Shown piece by piece: positions 1 through 7,972 of a stretch of 64,000 nucleotides of DNA (the stretch's first letter is position 1; each line of letters begins with the position of its first letter). The stretch is taken from positions 1-64,000 of the forward strand of contig CAWIWC010000008.1 in assembly GCA_963839745.1 (NCBI GenBank), read 5' to 3'. The stretch comes from JAIBJN01 sp963839745 (GTDB lineage: Bacteria; Actinomycetota; Thermoleophilia; Gaiellales; Gaiellaceae). The translations under genes and the position numbers were made by a program. The notes under the pieces are model-generated. The model made no database searches and had not been told where the DNA came from. It was given only the letters and a program-made list of their open reading frames with translations.

Positions 1-462
1 CTCGAACCTGTGGCACATAGTTTGGAGATCCGGCCATGAGTCAAGATTTCGCGTGAATCCAAGCTTGACGGACTGACCGCAAGGGACCGACAACCCGCGA
101 ACATTCGCGAAATCCTCCGTGTCGGGAGAGTGCCGTGTCAGACGAGTGCCCAAGAACACAAAGACGGAAAGTCGGGACAAGCCCAGCGGCTGCGAACTTG
201 GAACTGCGGTTCCTTCAGCTGCCAATTCATGCCAGTGGCACTTCGACACCTTGTCAGTGGCAAATCCGCCTGGCACTTCTCTTGGGCCGAACAGACTCTT
301 GGGGCCCTTGCGCCGAAACGCAACTCGGTGCCGGTTCTCGTACCGGCCGATCGTCTTCGGCACATGGCGGAGGATCGAAGGAATCAGCCACTCGTGGGGC
401 ATGTCGGGGCCGGGTCGGTAGTAGCTAGCCTCTGCCCTGCCGTTCGGCATCCGCGCCTTCAC
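1..462 (-). CDS. Partial open frame of unknown function, running off the left edge
   Basis: An uninterrupted frame of about 150 codons enters from the left edge; the first possible starts are GTG at 462 and ATG at 450. The first 60 or so codons (462 to about 280) have the G/C-rich third positions of local genes. The rest (about 280 to 1) does not, and reads like untranslated or foreign DNA joined in frame. No family is recognised and no convincing ribosome site precedes the start. The opposite strand is also largely open here, so openness alone is weak evidence. It could be the start of a gene fused to other DNA by rearrangement. Confidence 0.2.
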   Translation of the reverse strand, partial: MKARMPNGRAEASYYRPGPDMPHEWLIPSILRHVPKTIGRYENRHRVAFRRKGPKSLFGPREVPGGFATDKVSKCHWHELAAEGTAVPSSQPLGLSRLSVFVFLGTRLTRHSPDTEDFANVRGLSVPCGQSVKLGFTRNLDSWPDLQTMCHRFE

Positions 463-594
463 AGGAAGACGGCGCAATCGCGGCGATCGAGACCCGCATC
501 ATCGCGTGCGCCGTCCCAGGCGCGTCCGGGCGACCTTGTCGATGAGCACGACGTGGTCTCCAGGCGAGAGCCCAGGGTCGCCGAAGCGGGCCCC

Positions 595-1635
595 TTAGGG
601 CGCGAACTCTGGTGGCAGCCCGAAGCGCGGGAAGATCCGGGGCGTGACGAAGGCGGTGATCTCCTTCATCTTCACTCCCTCGAAGGTGATGACGTCGATC
701 GCCGCGGGGGTGTAGCGGCCCGTGTCCGAATCCTTGTGGTAGTAGGCGATCGCCACCTGCCCGTTTGCGCGGGTGGGAAGGGAGGTCGACTCGGCGCAAA
801 ACTCGTGCGCGGCCGCCGCGAAGCCGGCAATGGTCTCGCGGCCGTGCCACCAGGCTGCCCAGGGAGGCATCGAGAAGGTGGCGTCCTCCGCCAAGAGCGC
901 GCGTAGTGCCTCAACGTCGCCATTCGCCCACGCGTCGACGTAGCGCTCGACGATCTCCTGGATCTGCTCGTTGCCGAGCGAGCGCAGCGTCTCCTGCTGG
1001 CTCTGCTCGGGCCGCCGCTCGTCGACCGCTTTTCGGGCACGCTGCAGGGCGCTGTTCACTGACGCAACCGTGGTTTCCAGCGCCTCGGACGTCTCGCGGG
1101 CCGAGAAGCCAAGCACCTCCCGAAGGATCAGCACGGCGCGCTGGCGCGCCGGCAGATGCTGCAACGCTGCGACGAAGGCGAGCTCCACGGCCTCACGCTG
1201 CTCGTAGCGCGCCGCGGGCGCGGCATAGCCATCCTCGAGCCCCAGCTTCTCATCCGGATAGGGCTCGACCCACACCGACTCGACGAGCGGCGGGCCAGGA
1301 TCCGCCTCCGGAGTGGATGACGGGCCGTAGTCGATCGGGAGAATGCGCTTGGGCCGCCGCGCGAGAGCGTCAAGGCAGGCATTCGTCGCGATCCGGTAGA
1401 GCCACGTCCTGGTCGAGCTTCGACTTTCGAACCTCGCCAGGCCGCGCCAGGCGTGCAGGAGGGTTTCCTGCAGCGCATCCTCGGCGTCCTGCAGCGAGCC
1501 CAGCATGCGGTAGCAGTGGGCATGAAGCGCGGCACGGTGAGGTTCGACGAGGCGACGAAAGGCGTCCTCGTTGCCCTCCCGAGCCGCTTCGAGTAACCCT
1601 TGCTCCGCCAGCGAGCTCGTCGAGGTGGCAGTCAT
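595..1635 (-). CDS. ECF RNA polymerase sigma factor with C-terminal SnoaL-like domain
   Basis: A 346-residue sigma-70 family factor of the ECF type that carries an extra C-terminal domain. Region 2 lies at about residues 25-90 with the DAEDALQETLLHAW helix (50-63). Region 4 lies at about 152-205, including LPARQRAVLILREVLGFSA and the recognition helix TTVASVNSALQRAR. Residues from about 228 to the end form a SnoaL/NTF2-like domain (ERYVDAWANGDVEALRALLAEDATFSMPP), which in SigG/SigJ-type factors replaces a classical anti-sigma factor and modulates activity. No anti-sigma gene is adjacent. It is divergent from the VOC gene starting at 1722, so they share a short promoter region. The family call is firm; regulon and signal are unknown. 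Confidence 0.93.
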   Translation of the reverse strand: MTATSTSSLAEQGLLEAAREGNEDAFRRLVEPHRAALHAHCYRMLGSLQDAEDALQETLLHAWRGLARFESRSSTRTWLYRIATNACLDALARRPKRILPIDYGPSSTPEADPGPPLVESVWVEPYPDEKLGLEDGYAAPAARYEQREAVELAFVAALQHLPARQRAVLILREVLGFSARETSEALETTVASVNSALQRARKAVDERRPEQSQQETLRSLGNEQIQEIVERYVDAWANGDVEALRALLAEDATFSMPPWAAWWHGRETIAGFAAAAHEFCAESTSLPTRANGQVAIAYYHKDSDTGRYTPAAIDVITFEGVKMKEITAFVTPRIFPRFGLPPEFAP

Positions 1636-1721
1636 CTCACCAGCTTAGACGGACGGTGCGAGGCGAACTCATCGCGCCGGTCGATGAGTTCCTCGCCCGG
1701 CGACTGTCGAAAGGGACAGGG

Positions 1722-2084
1722 ATGACGCGAGCTGCCACCAACCCCGTCGTCCACCTGGAGCTCCACACGGGCAATCTGCCGCGTGCCTGCGCCTTCTACA
1801 CCCAGCTGTGCGGCTGGCGCGCTGAACGGATCGTGGTGGGCGGCGGATCGTACCTCGCGCTCGAGCTCAGCAACGGCGTCGAGGGCGGCGTCGTCGAGCG
1901 CGACCTGGAGGGCTCCCTCTGGCTGCCGTACGTCAAGGTCGCCGACGTCGCGGAGGCGACGGAACGGGCGCGCGCACTCGGTGCGTCGGTCCTGCTCGAT
2001 CCACGCGAAGGCCCCGCGGGTTGGCGAAGCGTCGTCGCGGCGCCGGCCGGCGCCGCGATCGCGCTGTGGCATCCGAAGGCCTGA
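1722..2084 (+). CDS. VOC (glyoxalase/bleomycin-resistance) family protein
   Basis: A 120-residue single-domain VOC protein. It opens with the usual VVHLELHTGNLPRACAFYTQLCGW strand-helix, and a second beta-alpha unit contains VKVADVAEATERARALGASVLLDPREGPAGW and ends AAIALWHPK. The ATG at 1722 is preceded by AAGGGACAGGG. Members bind a divalent metal and act as lyases, dioxygenases or drug-binding proteins, but substrate cannot be predicted. It is divergent from the sigma factor gene at 1635 and may be one of its targets, which is inference from position only. Confidence 0.8.
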   Translation: MTRAATNPVVHLELHTGNLPRACAFYTQLCGWRAERIVVGGGSYLALELSNGVEGGVVERDLEGSLWLPYVKVADVAEATERARALGASVLLDPREGPAGWRSVVAAPAGAAIALWHPKA

Positions 2085-2094
2085 GCGCAGTGTC

Positions 2095-2682
2095 CTACCG
2101 CGCGGACACCGGCTGGTTGTAGTAACGCCGGACACTCGATCCGATCCGAGCGACGTCGGTCCCGTAGACGTGAAGCGAGATCGCGGTGCGGTCGCCCACG
2201 TTGCGCACACGATGGATGTCACCCGGCGGCGCGAACCCGCTCACGTCGCCCTCTCCGCTCGTCTTGGCTCCTGCTTCGATTAGACATCCTCGCTCCTCGT
2301 CGAGCTCGAAAAGCTCTTCGTGCTCCTCGCCCTGGATCACTCCGAACACGCACCAGGTCACGTGATCGTGGATCGGAGTCACCTGACCGGGACGCCAGAC
2401 GAGAGCGACGATCGAGAAGGCTCCACCAGGCTCCGCGTAGAGAAGGTGACTGCGATAGCTCTCCGGGTGACCGATGCGCTGCTCGGGTTCGAGCACCTCG
2501 GACGTCGGAAGATGGCGATCCAGCTCGTCCGCAACGAGTCGAGCTGTCCGATGCCAGTCAGCGTGCTGGCTGACGACAACGCGCACGGCAGTCACTAGCT
2601 CCTCCAGCCCGGACGGGACTGCCGGGAGTGGACTGGCGTCCCGCTCGTCCGCCAAGGTGATCGATCGGCTGTTGGTCCTCAT
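2095..2682 (-). CDS. Cysteine dioxygenase-family (type I) cupin enzyme
   Basis: About 195 residues, resembling bacterial cysteine or 3-mercaptopropionate dioxygenases, which use Fe(II) and O2 to oxidise a thiol to a sulfinic acid. The metal site is visible in PIHDHVTWCVFGVIQGEEHE (two histidines) with the third histidine in PPGDIHRVRNVG. I place the start at the ATG at 2682; an in-frame TTG at 2700 would add six residues, and neither has a strong ribosome site. It converges tail to tail with the VOC gene, 10 bases apart. A second, broken copy of this gene lies near 55.1-55.5 kb, about 80% identical by eye. Confidence 0.85.
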   Translation of the reverse strand: MRTNSRSITLADERDASPLPAVPSGLEELVTAVRVVVSQHADWHRTARLVADELDRHLPTSEVLEPEQRIGHPESYRSHLLYAEPGGAFSIVALVWRPGQVTPIHDHVTWCVFGVIQGEEHEELFELDEERGCLIEAGAKTSGEGDVSGFAPPGDIHRVRNVGDRTAISLHVYGTDVARIGSSVRRYYNQPVSAR

Positions 2683-2866
2683 GACTCGGGTCTCACTCAA
2701 TTAGACGGCGAAACGGTCGAAAGCTCATCGCTGTCGTCGGCGCGCGTGCCCAATCAGCTCGCCGTAGCCGCAAGACCTGGAGCTCGATACCACAACCTGC
2801 CGCGAGCGCCTGCCAGTCGCGGTGACGTCGCCTCGCTGACGAGTCCCCCTTTTGTTGGAAGGTGGA

Positions 2867-3823
2867 CTAGGCTCTCGTCGGCTCCCGGCGGACGGCGCCG
2901 GGTGGGACGCCGACGATGCGCTTGAACGCGCGCGCGAAGGCCGCTTCGGATCGGTAGCCGAGCGCGTGGGCGAGCTCCCCGACGGTTGCGCTCCCGTCTC
3001 GCAGCGAGCCGACCGCTACCTGCATGCGCCAGCGCGCGACGTAGTGCATCACGGGCTCGCCGACGAGGTCCGTGAAGCGCGCCGCAAACGCAGAGCGCGA
3101 CATTGCCAACTCGCGAGCGAGCGCCGCGACGGTCCATTTTCGCTCCGGCTGCCGATGGATCAGGGCGATCGCGCGGCCGATCTGCTCGTCCTGCAGGGCG
3201 CCCAGCCAGCCGCGCTGAGCGGCCGGGTCGGTCTCGAGCCACGAGCGGATCGCCTGGACGACGAGGATGTCGGCGAGGCGGGTGACGACGGCCTCACCTC
3301 CGGGCCTCAGTTGCCTCGCCTCGGCGGCCATCAGCCTGAGGGTGGCCTGCAACCACTCCTGCTGAGGCGAGGCGGACGCTTCGAGTCGAATGGTCGCAGG
3401 CAGGACGTCGACGAGGTCGCGCGCCGCGGGGTGATCGAAGCGCACCGCCCCGCAGACCAAGATTGTCGGCGCCCCGCCGCCTCCGTGGCGAAGGAGCTCA
3501 TATCGGTCGCTGACGACCTCGCGCTCGAGGTCGAGAATCCCAGGCGCCGACGCTCCGGACTCGCTCCGAAGGGCATGTCCTTCGCCGTGGGGCACAAGTG
3601 CGAAGTCTCCGCGGCGAAGGACCTCTGAATCGGCGTTCTGGGTCTCGAGCAGGGCCTCGCCCGATGTCGGGACGTGGAACCACATGTAGCCCGGCATCTC
3701 CGGCAGCGTCAAACCCCAGGGCGCGCTCAGCTCCGAGCGGCAGTAGAAGGCTCCGTTCATCCGCAGGAAGTGGAGCGCCTCTCCTAGCGGGTCGACCGGT
3801 GCCCAGGGATCCGTCGTGTCCAT
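2867..3823 (-). CDS. AraC-family transcriptional regulator with N-terminal cupin
   Basis: A 318-residue AraC-type regulator. The N-terminal half is the cupin_6/AraC_binding domain (DPLGEALHFLRMNGAFYCRSELSAPWG near the start, then GDFALVPHGEGHALRSE). The C-terminal 100 residues hold the double helix-turn-helix (WTVAALARELAMSRSAFAARF and VGELAHALGYRSEAAFARAFKR). I use the ATG at 3823 because family members start just before the DPLxEAL motif; an upstream ATG at 3880 would add 19 atypical residues. It is divergent from the cupin gene at 3960, its most likely target. Such regulators usually control a neighbouring oxidoreductase or detoxification gene. Confidence 0.9.
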   Translation of the reverse strand: MDTTDPWAPVDPLGEALHFLRMNGAFYCRSELSAPWGLTLPEMPGYMWFHVPTSGEALLETQNADSEVLRRGDFALVPHGEGHALRSESGASAPGILDLEREVVSDRYELLRHGGGGAPTILVCGAVRFDHPAARDLVDVLPATIRLEASASPQQEWLQATLRLMAAEARQLRPGGEAVVTRLADILVVQAIRSWLETDPAAQRGWLGALQDEQIGRAIALIHRQPERKWTVAALARELAMSRSAFAARFTDLVGEPVMHYVARWRMQVAVGSLRDGSATVGELAHALGYRSEAAFARAFKRIVGVPPGAVRREPTRA

Positions 3824-3959
3824 CACCGCCAGTGTGCCTGGGCTTGTCACCTTCGTCCAATGTGCTGGACGGACGAGCATGAATCAAGGGTTTTGTGCCA
3901 TAGACAGTCCGCAAATCAGCGGCAAGACTGGACGAAAAGCAAGAACCCAGGAGGCAGAC

Positions 3960-4556
3960 ATGGCAGTTCCAGGACAGACACTCGTGAACCCGGCCAGCGG
4001 CGAGCGGATCACCTTTCGGGCGACCGCGGCGGAGACGAACGGGGAGCTCGTCGCGATCGACCTCGAGCTCCCCCCGGGTGGGCGCGTTCCCGGCCCCCTC
4101 CACCTGCACCCTCTTCAGGAGGAGCGCTTCGAGGTCGTCGAGGGAACGATGCGCTTCCGGCTACGACGAGAACGCGTCGTCGCCGGACCCGGCGAGCTGG
4201 TCGTAGTCCCGCCCCGCGTACCGCACGACTTCGCCAACCATGGAGACGAGCCGGCGCTCGTACGGGTCGAGATCAGGCCCGCGCTCGAGATGGAACGGCT
4301 CTTCGAGACCGCCGTCGCGCTCGCCGAGCAGGGTCGCACCATGCTTGGCGGCATCCCCAAGCCGTTCGAGCTTGCGCTCTTCACGCAAGAGTTCGATCGA
4401 GAGGTACAGACCGCAGTCGTGCCGCGCTGGCTTCAGCGCCTCGCCCTCGCACCCCTCGCATGGGTGGCCAGGCGCCGCGGCCGCAAGCTTCTACAACCCC
4501 GCCCGCAGGCACCCGGCGGAGCGACGAAGGGGGCGCCGGTCGAAGGAAACGCGTGA
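3960..4556 (+). CDS. Cupin-domain protein with basic C-terminal tail
   Basis: A 198-residue protein with a single cupin fold. The metal-binding motif 1 is GPLHLHPLQEERFEVVEG and motif 2 is GELVVVPPRVPHDFANHGDE. After the cupin come about 80 residues ending in a positively charged segment (WVARRRGRKLLQ), possibly a short membrane-proximal or nucleic-acid-contacting tail. The ATG at 3960 has an excellent AGGAGG site 5 bases upstream (3949-3954). It diverges from the AraC regulator. The substrate is unknown; the conserved His/Glu set suggests metal binding. Confidence 0.85.
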   Translation: MAVPGQTLVNPASGERITFRATAAETNGELVAIDLELPPGGRVPGPLHLHPLQEERFEVVEGTMRFRLRRERVVAGPGELVVVPPRVPHDFANHGDEPALVRVEIRPALEMERLFETAVALAEQGRTMLGGIPKPFELALFTQEFDREVQTAVVPRWLQRLALAPLAWVARRRGRKLLQPRPQAPGGATKGAPVEGNA

Positions 4557-4696
4557 ATGCCACGATCCTGGGATCTTCCAAACGGCTCGTTGCTAATTCG
4601 GAACCCGCGTTGGTCGTGGCGCCTGGCCGCTCGCGGTTGAGAATCAGGCGCGGATGTAGGGTGAGGGCGTTACGGCACGCCAGGGATCACGCCCAC

Positions 4697-4987
4697 TTGG
4701 CTGACGTCTGCACGCATCTCGACACGATTCAGGTGACCTCGCTCCCGGAGAGCGTTCCGGGGTGCGAAGACTGCCTGCGGATCGGCGGCCGGTGGGTTCA
4801 TCTGCGCCTCTGTCTCGCCTGCGGGCATGTCGGATGCTGCGACTCGTCGCCGAACCGCCATGCCACCGCGCATGCGGGCTCGTCCGGCCATCCGATCATC
4901 CGCTCGCTCGAGCCGGGCGAGGACTGGTGCTGGTGTTACGAGGACGAGGTCGTGTTCCGAGTCGACCTCCCGCGGGTGGACGCATGA
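4697..4987 (+). CDS. UBP-type zinc-finger protein
   Basis: A small protein of about 96 residues made almost wholly of a ZnF-UBP domain: CTHLDTIQ, CEDCLRIGGRWVHLRLC, CGHVGCCDSSPNRHATAH and the closing WCWCYEDEVVF. These cysteines and histidines bind zinc; in eukaryotes the fold binds ubiquitin C-termini, but the bacterial role is unknown. The start is uncertain: I use TTG at 4697, preceded by CAGGGAT, while GTG at 4661 is an alternative that adds 12 residues. Its stop codon overlaps the ATG of the DUF5996 gene (ATGA at 4984-4987), so the two are probably translated together. Confidence 0.8.
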   Translation: MADVCTHLDTIQVTSLPESVPGCEDCLRIGGRWVHLRLCLACGHVGCCDSSPNRHATAHAGSSGHPIIRSLEPGEDWCWCYEDEVVFRVDLPRVDA

Positions 4988-5910
4988 GCGATCTGCCGGA
5001 GCTTCCGCTCGAGCCGTGGGAGGCGACGAAGGAGACGCTTCACCTCTGGACGCAGATCGTCGGCAAGGCGCGCCTCGCATCGACGCCGCCCCAGAATCAC
5101 TGGTGGCACGCCCCCTTGTACGTCGACACGCGAGGGCTGACGACGCGCCGACTGCGCTCCGGGAAACGCGATTTCGACGTCTCCTTCGACTTCGTCGCAC
5201 ACGAGCTCATCGTGCGTACAAACCAGGCGGAGCCGGAGTCGTTTCGGCTCGCCGACGGGCTCTCGGTCGCGGCCTTCCACGACCAGCTCTTCGCTGTCCT
5301 CACCGGGCTCGGCATTCAGGTCGACATCAACGCGGAGCCATACAGGATCCCCGTGACGACACGCTTCAGCGAGGACACCGAGCATGCCTCCTACGATCGG
5401 GAGGCGGTCGAGCGCTTCTGGCAGGTGATTCGGTGGGTCGACTGGACGTTCCAGGAGTTCGCGGGCTGGTTCTGCGGCAAGACGAGCCCCGTGCACCTCT
5501 TCTGGCACGGTTTCGATCTCGCAGTGACCCGCTTCTCGCACGCACGCTCGCCCGAGAATCCGAACGCCGACCCCGTCACGCGTGAGGCCTACTCGCGCGA
5601 GCTGATCAGCTTCGGCTTCTGGCCCGGTGACCAGAAGGTGCAGGAACCGACGTTTTATTCGTACACCGCGCCCGAGCCCGCAGGCCTGGCTGAGCAGCCG
5701 CTCCGTCCAGGCGCGGCGAGCTGGCAGCAGCCGTACGGTGAGAGTCACTTCGCGCTCCTCCCCTATGAGGCCGTGCGAACCTCGGACGACTCGCGCGAGA
5801 CCCTGCTCGCCTTTCTCCAGAGCGCCTACGACGCCGGCGCCACACTCGCCGGTTGGGATCGCGACGCGCTTCGCTCGACCTGGTGCCCGCCGGTCGCCGC
5901 CCTCGGCTGA
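4984..5910 (+). CDS. DUF5996 family protein
   Basis: A 308-residue protein matching the DUF5996 family, common in actinobacteria and without a known function. Family features seen are the N-terminal PWEATKETLHLWTQIVGKARLA, the central NHWWHAPLYVDTRGLTT, and the C-terminal GESHFALLPYEAVR with many conserved Trp, His and Phe residues (WFCGKTSPVHLFWHGFDLAVTRF). There is no signal peptide or membrane segment, so it should be cytosolic. It is translationally coupled to the upstream UBP zinc-finger gene through an ATGA overlap, which suggests a joint role. Confidence 0.88.
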   Translation: MSDLPELPLEPWEATKETLHLWTQIVGKARLASTPPQNHWWHAPLYVDTRGLTTRRLRSGKRDFDVSFDFVAHELIVRTNQAEPESFRLADGLSVAAFHDQLFAVLTGLGIQVDINAEPYRIPVTTRFSEDTEHASYDREAVERFWQVIRWVDWTFQEFAGWFCGKTSPVHLFWHGFDLAVTRFSHARSPENPNADPVTREAYSRELISFGFWPGDQKVQEPTFYSYTAPEPAGLAEQPLRPGAASWQQPYGESHFALLPYEAVRTSDDSRETLLAFLQSAYDAGATLAGWDRDALRSTWCPPVAALG

Positions 5911-6028
5911 ACCGAGTCGTTGCTACGGACGGCGCCTTCGAGGTCGCCACCAGGTGACTAGCCGCCTCGATCGGGAGCATCCGCCCGCCGATGGGGTCAG
6001 GCGGACGTTCTTCACGACCTCGGCCGCG

Positions 6029-6322
6029 TCACGCGGGATCTGCGGGAGTCGCTGCCGGCTGCGTCGCGTTGGCGAGCGCCCATTCCAGGGCGTAGTCGGC
6101 GACTTCCTCCCAGCCTTCCTGCGCGGGGAGAAGGTGCGCCCGGTCCTCGTACTCTTTGATCTCGGTGATGGTGTTCGACTTGTAGTGCTTGACATTCGAC
6201 CGCTGGACGCTCGGCGGCATGAGGTGGTCCTCGCCGCCCGAGATGAACAGCAGCGGAGCGCGGCTGTCATTCTTGTAGTCGACCCACGAGGCCTGGTGGC
6301 CAGGTTCCAGGTTGGCGAGCAC
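6029..6322 (-). pseudogene. C-terminal fragment of an alpha/beta hydrolase
   Basis: About 97 codons encode only the last third of an alpha/beta hydrolase: LANLEPGHQASWVDYKND, then PLLFISGGEDHLMPPSVQ (with the acid-residue loop) and EDRAHLLPAQEGWEEVADYALEWA (with the catalytic His in RAHL). The nucleophile elbow and the N-terminal two-thirds are missing. Upstream, the reading frame stops making sense at about 6325, where an unrelated ATG with a good AGGGAGG site happens to lie in the wrong frame. This looks like a gene truncated by rearrangement. Confidence 0.7.
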
Positions 6323-6428
6323 GACATTTTCTACCTCCCTGGACTCGGGCGCGGAAGGATAACTCCGTCGCCCAAATGCGTCCAGCGGAAACGTGCGCCG
6401 GGCAGTAGGTCCGCCCGCGCCCGTCGGC

Positions 6429-7073
6429 TTAGACGGCGTCTCCTCCGAGCTCGGCGATCAGTGCTTCCACCCGGCGATCGATGTCGTCGCGGACGCGGCG
6501 AACCTCGTCCACCTGCGCTCCGGAGGGATCGCCCACGCGCCAGTCGATGTGCCGAGTGCCGTCGGGAATGTCGACGGCTCCGACGCTCCGTCCCATGGTC
6601 ACGACGATGTCCGCGGCATCGAGGACTTCGGGCGAGAGCGGCTTGGAATAGGCCTCGGCGAGGTCCACCCCGATCTCGCCCATGACCTCGATCACGGCCG
6701 GGTCGATCGCGCCCTGGGCCGTGTTTCCGGCCGAGTGCGCGACGATGCTCCCCTCAGAGCGAAGAGTGAGGAGCGCGGCGGCCATCTGGCCGCGGCCCGT
6801 GTCGCCCAGGCCGACGAAGACGATGTCGGGCAACGCGCTCTCCGGCCCGAGCGTCCTGCCAAGCGCCTTGAGACGCTCACGCGCGAAGCGGTGCGCGAGC
6901 GTCGGGACGAAGTCGTCGACTTCGGCATCGCCGACGAGCTGCCCGAGCGAGTCGTCCATCACCCGCTGGATCGTCTCCCGCGACTGAAGCTCGCCGAACT
7001 CCTCGACGAGCGAATCGACGGCCTTCTCGACGTGCAGGCGCGTCACGTCGCTGAGCTCGGTCCCGCCGCTCAC
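6429..7073 (-). CDS. Arsenate-reductase/low-molecular-weight phosphatase homologue lacking catalytic cysteines
   Basis: A 214-residue protein with the architecture of actinobacterial ArsC: an N-terminal helical domain (VDSLVEEFGELQSRETIQRVM, then HRFARERLKALGR) followed by the LMW-phosphatase fold. The P-loop, normally FxCxHNAGRSQ, reads IVFVGLGDTGRGQMAAA, with Gly88 where the nucleophilic Cys should be; Arg94 is kept. The second cysteine pair (normally MGCGDxCP) reads MGRSVGAVDIP. It therefore cannot work as a thiol-dependent arsenate reductase and may be a binding or regulatory protein. It starts with GTG at 7073 and diverges from an ArsR regulator. Its last 35 codons are repeated at 12.9 and 50.5 kb. 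Confidence 0.8.
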   Translation of the reverse strand: MSGGTELSDVTRLHVEKAVDSLVEEFGELQSRETIQRVMDDSLGQLVGDAEVDDFVPTLAHRFARERLKALGRTLGPESALPDIVFVGLGDTGRGQMAAALLTLRSEGSIVAHSAGNTAQGAIDPAVIEVMGEIGVDLAEAYSKPLSPEVLDAADIVVTMGRSVGAVDIPDGTRHIDWRVGDPSGAQVDEVRRVRDDIDRRVEALIAELGGDAV

Positions 7074-7173
7074 GCCCGAGATTGTGCGGCCGCCCCGTGT
7101 TTCGATGTGGTTACCGACCGGTGACGGCGGGGCGTGCGAGCGACTCTTTGACCGTCTTCACCCAGTCGACCAG

Positions 7174-7201
7174 TTGACATGCAAGTCTCTACTTGCATAA
7201 C
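7174..7201 (+). promoter_or_regulatory. Promoter with ArsR operator, probably leaderless
   Basis: TTGACA (7174-7179) and CATAAC (7196-7201) form a sigma-70-like promoter with 16-base spacing. Between and overlapping them is a perfect inverted repeat, ATGCAAGT-CTCT-ACTTGCAT (7179-7198). Transcription should begin about 7-9 bases after the -10 box, which coincides with the GTG start codon at 7210, so the mRNA is probably leaderless. The repeat is the natural operator of the ArsR repressor it precedes. Confidence 0.75.
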
Positions 7202-7209
7202 ATCGATGG

Positions 7210-7497
7210 GTGAGCGACCTATTCAAAGCGCTCGCCGACGACACGCGGCAGAGGATCCTCGACGAGCTGACAGAGAGAGATGGACAGACACTCTTCGAGA
7301 TTTGTTCGCGACTCGCCACGAAGCACGGCCTCGGCTCGTCTCGGCAAGCGATCTCGCAGCACCTCGAGGTGCTCGAGGCGGCCGGTCTGGTCGAGACTCG
7401 GCGAGAAGGCCGTTACAAGTTCCACCACCTCAACACGCGACCGCTCGAGCACCTCGTCGATCGCTGGCTACACGGCACGAAGGAGGAACCGAGATGA
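7210..7497 (+). CDS. ArsR-family winged-helix repressor
   Basis: A 95-residue ArsR-type regulator: LFKALADDTRQRILDELTERDGQTLFEICSRL, recognition helix SSRQAISQHLEVLEAAGLVETRREGRYKFHHLN. No ArsR metal-binding Cys motif (CxC) is present in the recognition helix, so the signal is probably not arsenic bound at the classical site. The GTG start at 7210 has no ribosome site and sits at the predicted transcription start. Its stop codon overlaps the ATG of the downstream VOC gene (ATGA), giving a two-gene operon. Confidence 0.9.
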   Translation: MSDLFKALADDTRQRILDELTERDGQTLFEICSRLATKHGLGSSRQAISQHLEVLEAAGLVETRREGRYKFHHLNTRPLEHLVDRWLHGTKEEPR

Positions 7498-7880
7498 GAA
7501 TCAACGTCACGAGTGTCCTAGTCGACGACCAAGACAAGGCGCTTCGGTTCTACACCGAGGTGCTTGGATTCGTAAAGAAGACGGAGGTCCCCCTGGGCGA
7601 GGCTCGCTGGCTGACGGTCGTGTCACCAGAGGAGACCGGGGGAACCGAGCTAGTGCTCGAGCCTGACGGACACCCCGCCGCGAAGCCATTCAAGCAGGCG
7701 CTCGTCGAGGACGGCATCCCCTTCACCTCTTTCGCTGTCGACGACATCGACCTGGAGTTCGAGCGACTTCGCGGACTCGGAGTGCGATTCACCCAAGAGC
7801 CCGTCGCAATGGGCGCGGTCACGACGGCCGTGTTCGACGACACCTGCGGCAACCTGATCCAGATCGCGAGCACCAACTAG
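7494..7880 (+). CDS. VOC family protein (glyoxalase-like) in ArsR operon
   Basis: A 128-residue VOC protein: INVTSVLVDDQDKALRFYTEVLGFVKK, TELVLEPDGHPAAK, SFAVDDIDLEFERLRGLGVRF and FDDTCGNLIQIA. It contains two beta-alpha-beta-beta-beta modules, typical of dimeric glyoxalase/dioxygenase-like enzymes. AAGGAGGAACCGAG precedes the ATG, and the start overlaps the ArsR stop. ArsR-VOC pairs are widespread in actinobacteria, the VOC protein often acting in detoxification, but the substrate here is unknown. Confidence 0.88.
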   Translation: MRINVTSVLVDDQDKALRFYTEVLGFVKKTEVPLGEARWLTVVSPEETGGTELVLEPDGHPAAKPFKQALVEDGIPFTSFAVDDIDLEFERLRGLGVRFTQEPVAMGAVTTAVFDDTCGNLIQIASTN

Positions 7881-7972
7881 CCGGCTTCGCCCCGCTTGGC
7901 GAGTGTCACGCCCGGCAAGTAGAGATCGGAGATCAGCTCAGGGCGCTCGGCTGCACCGACGTCGCCGACGAC

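Noticed and set aside
130..2084. Long plus-strand open frames opposite the ECF sigma factor
   Set aside because: They are arginine/proline-rich mirror frames produced by high GC; only the last part (from 1722) has the VOC motifs and a ribosome site.
6000..6330. ATG with a perfect AGGGAGG site near 6327 as the start of the hydrolase fragment
   Set aside because: It is in a different frame from the conserved hydrolase sequence, so it cannot translate it without a frameshift.
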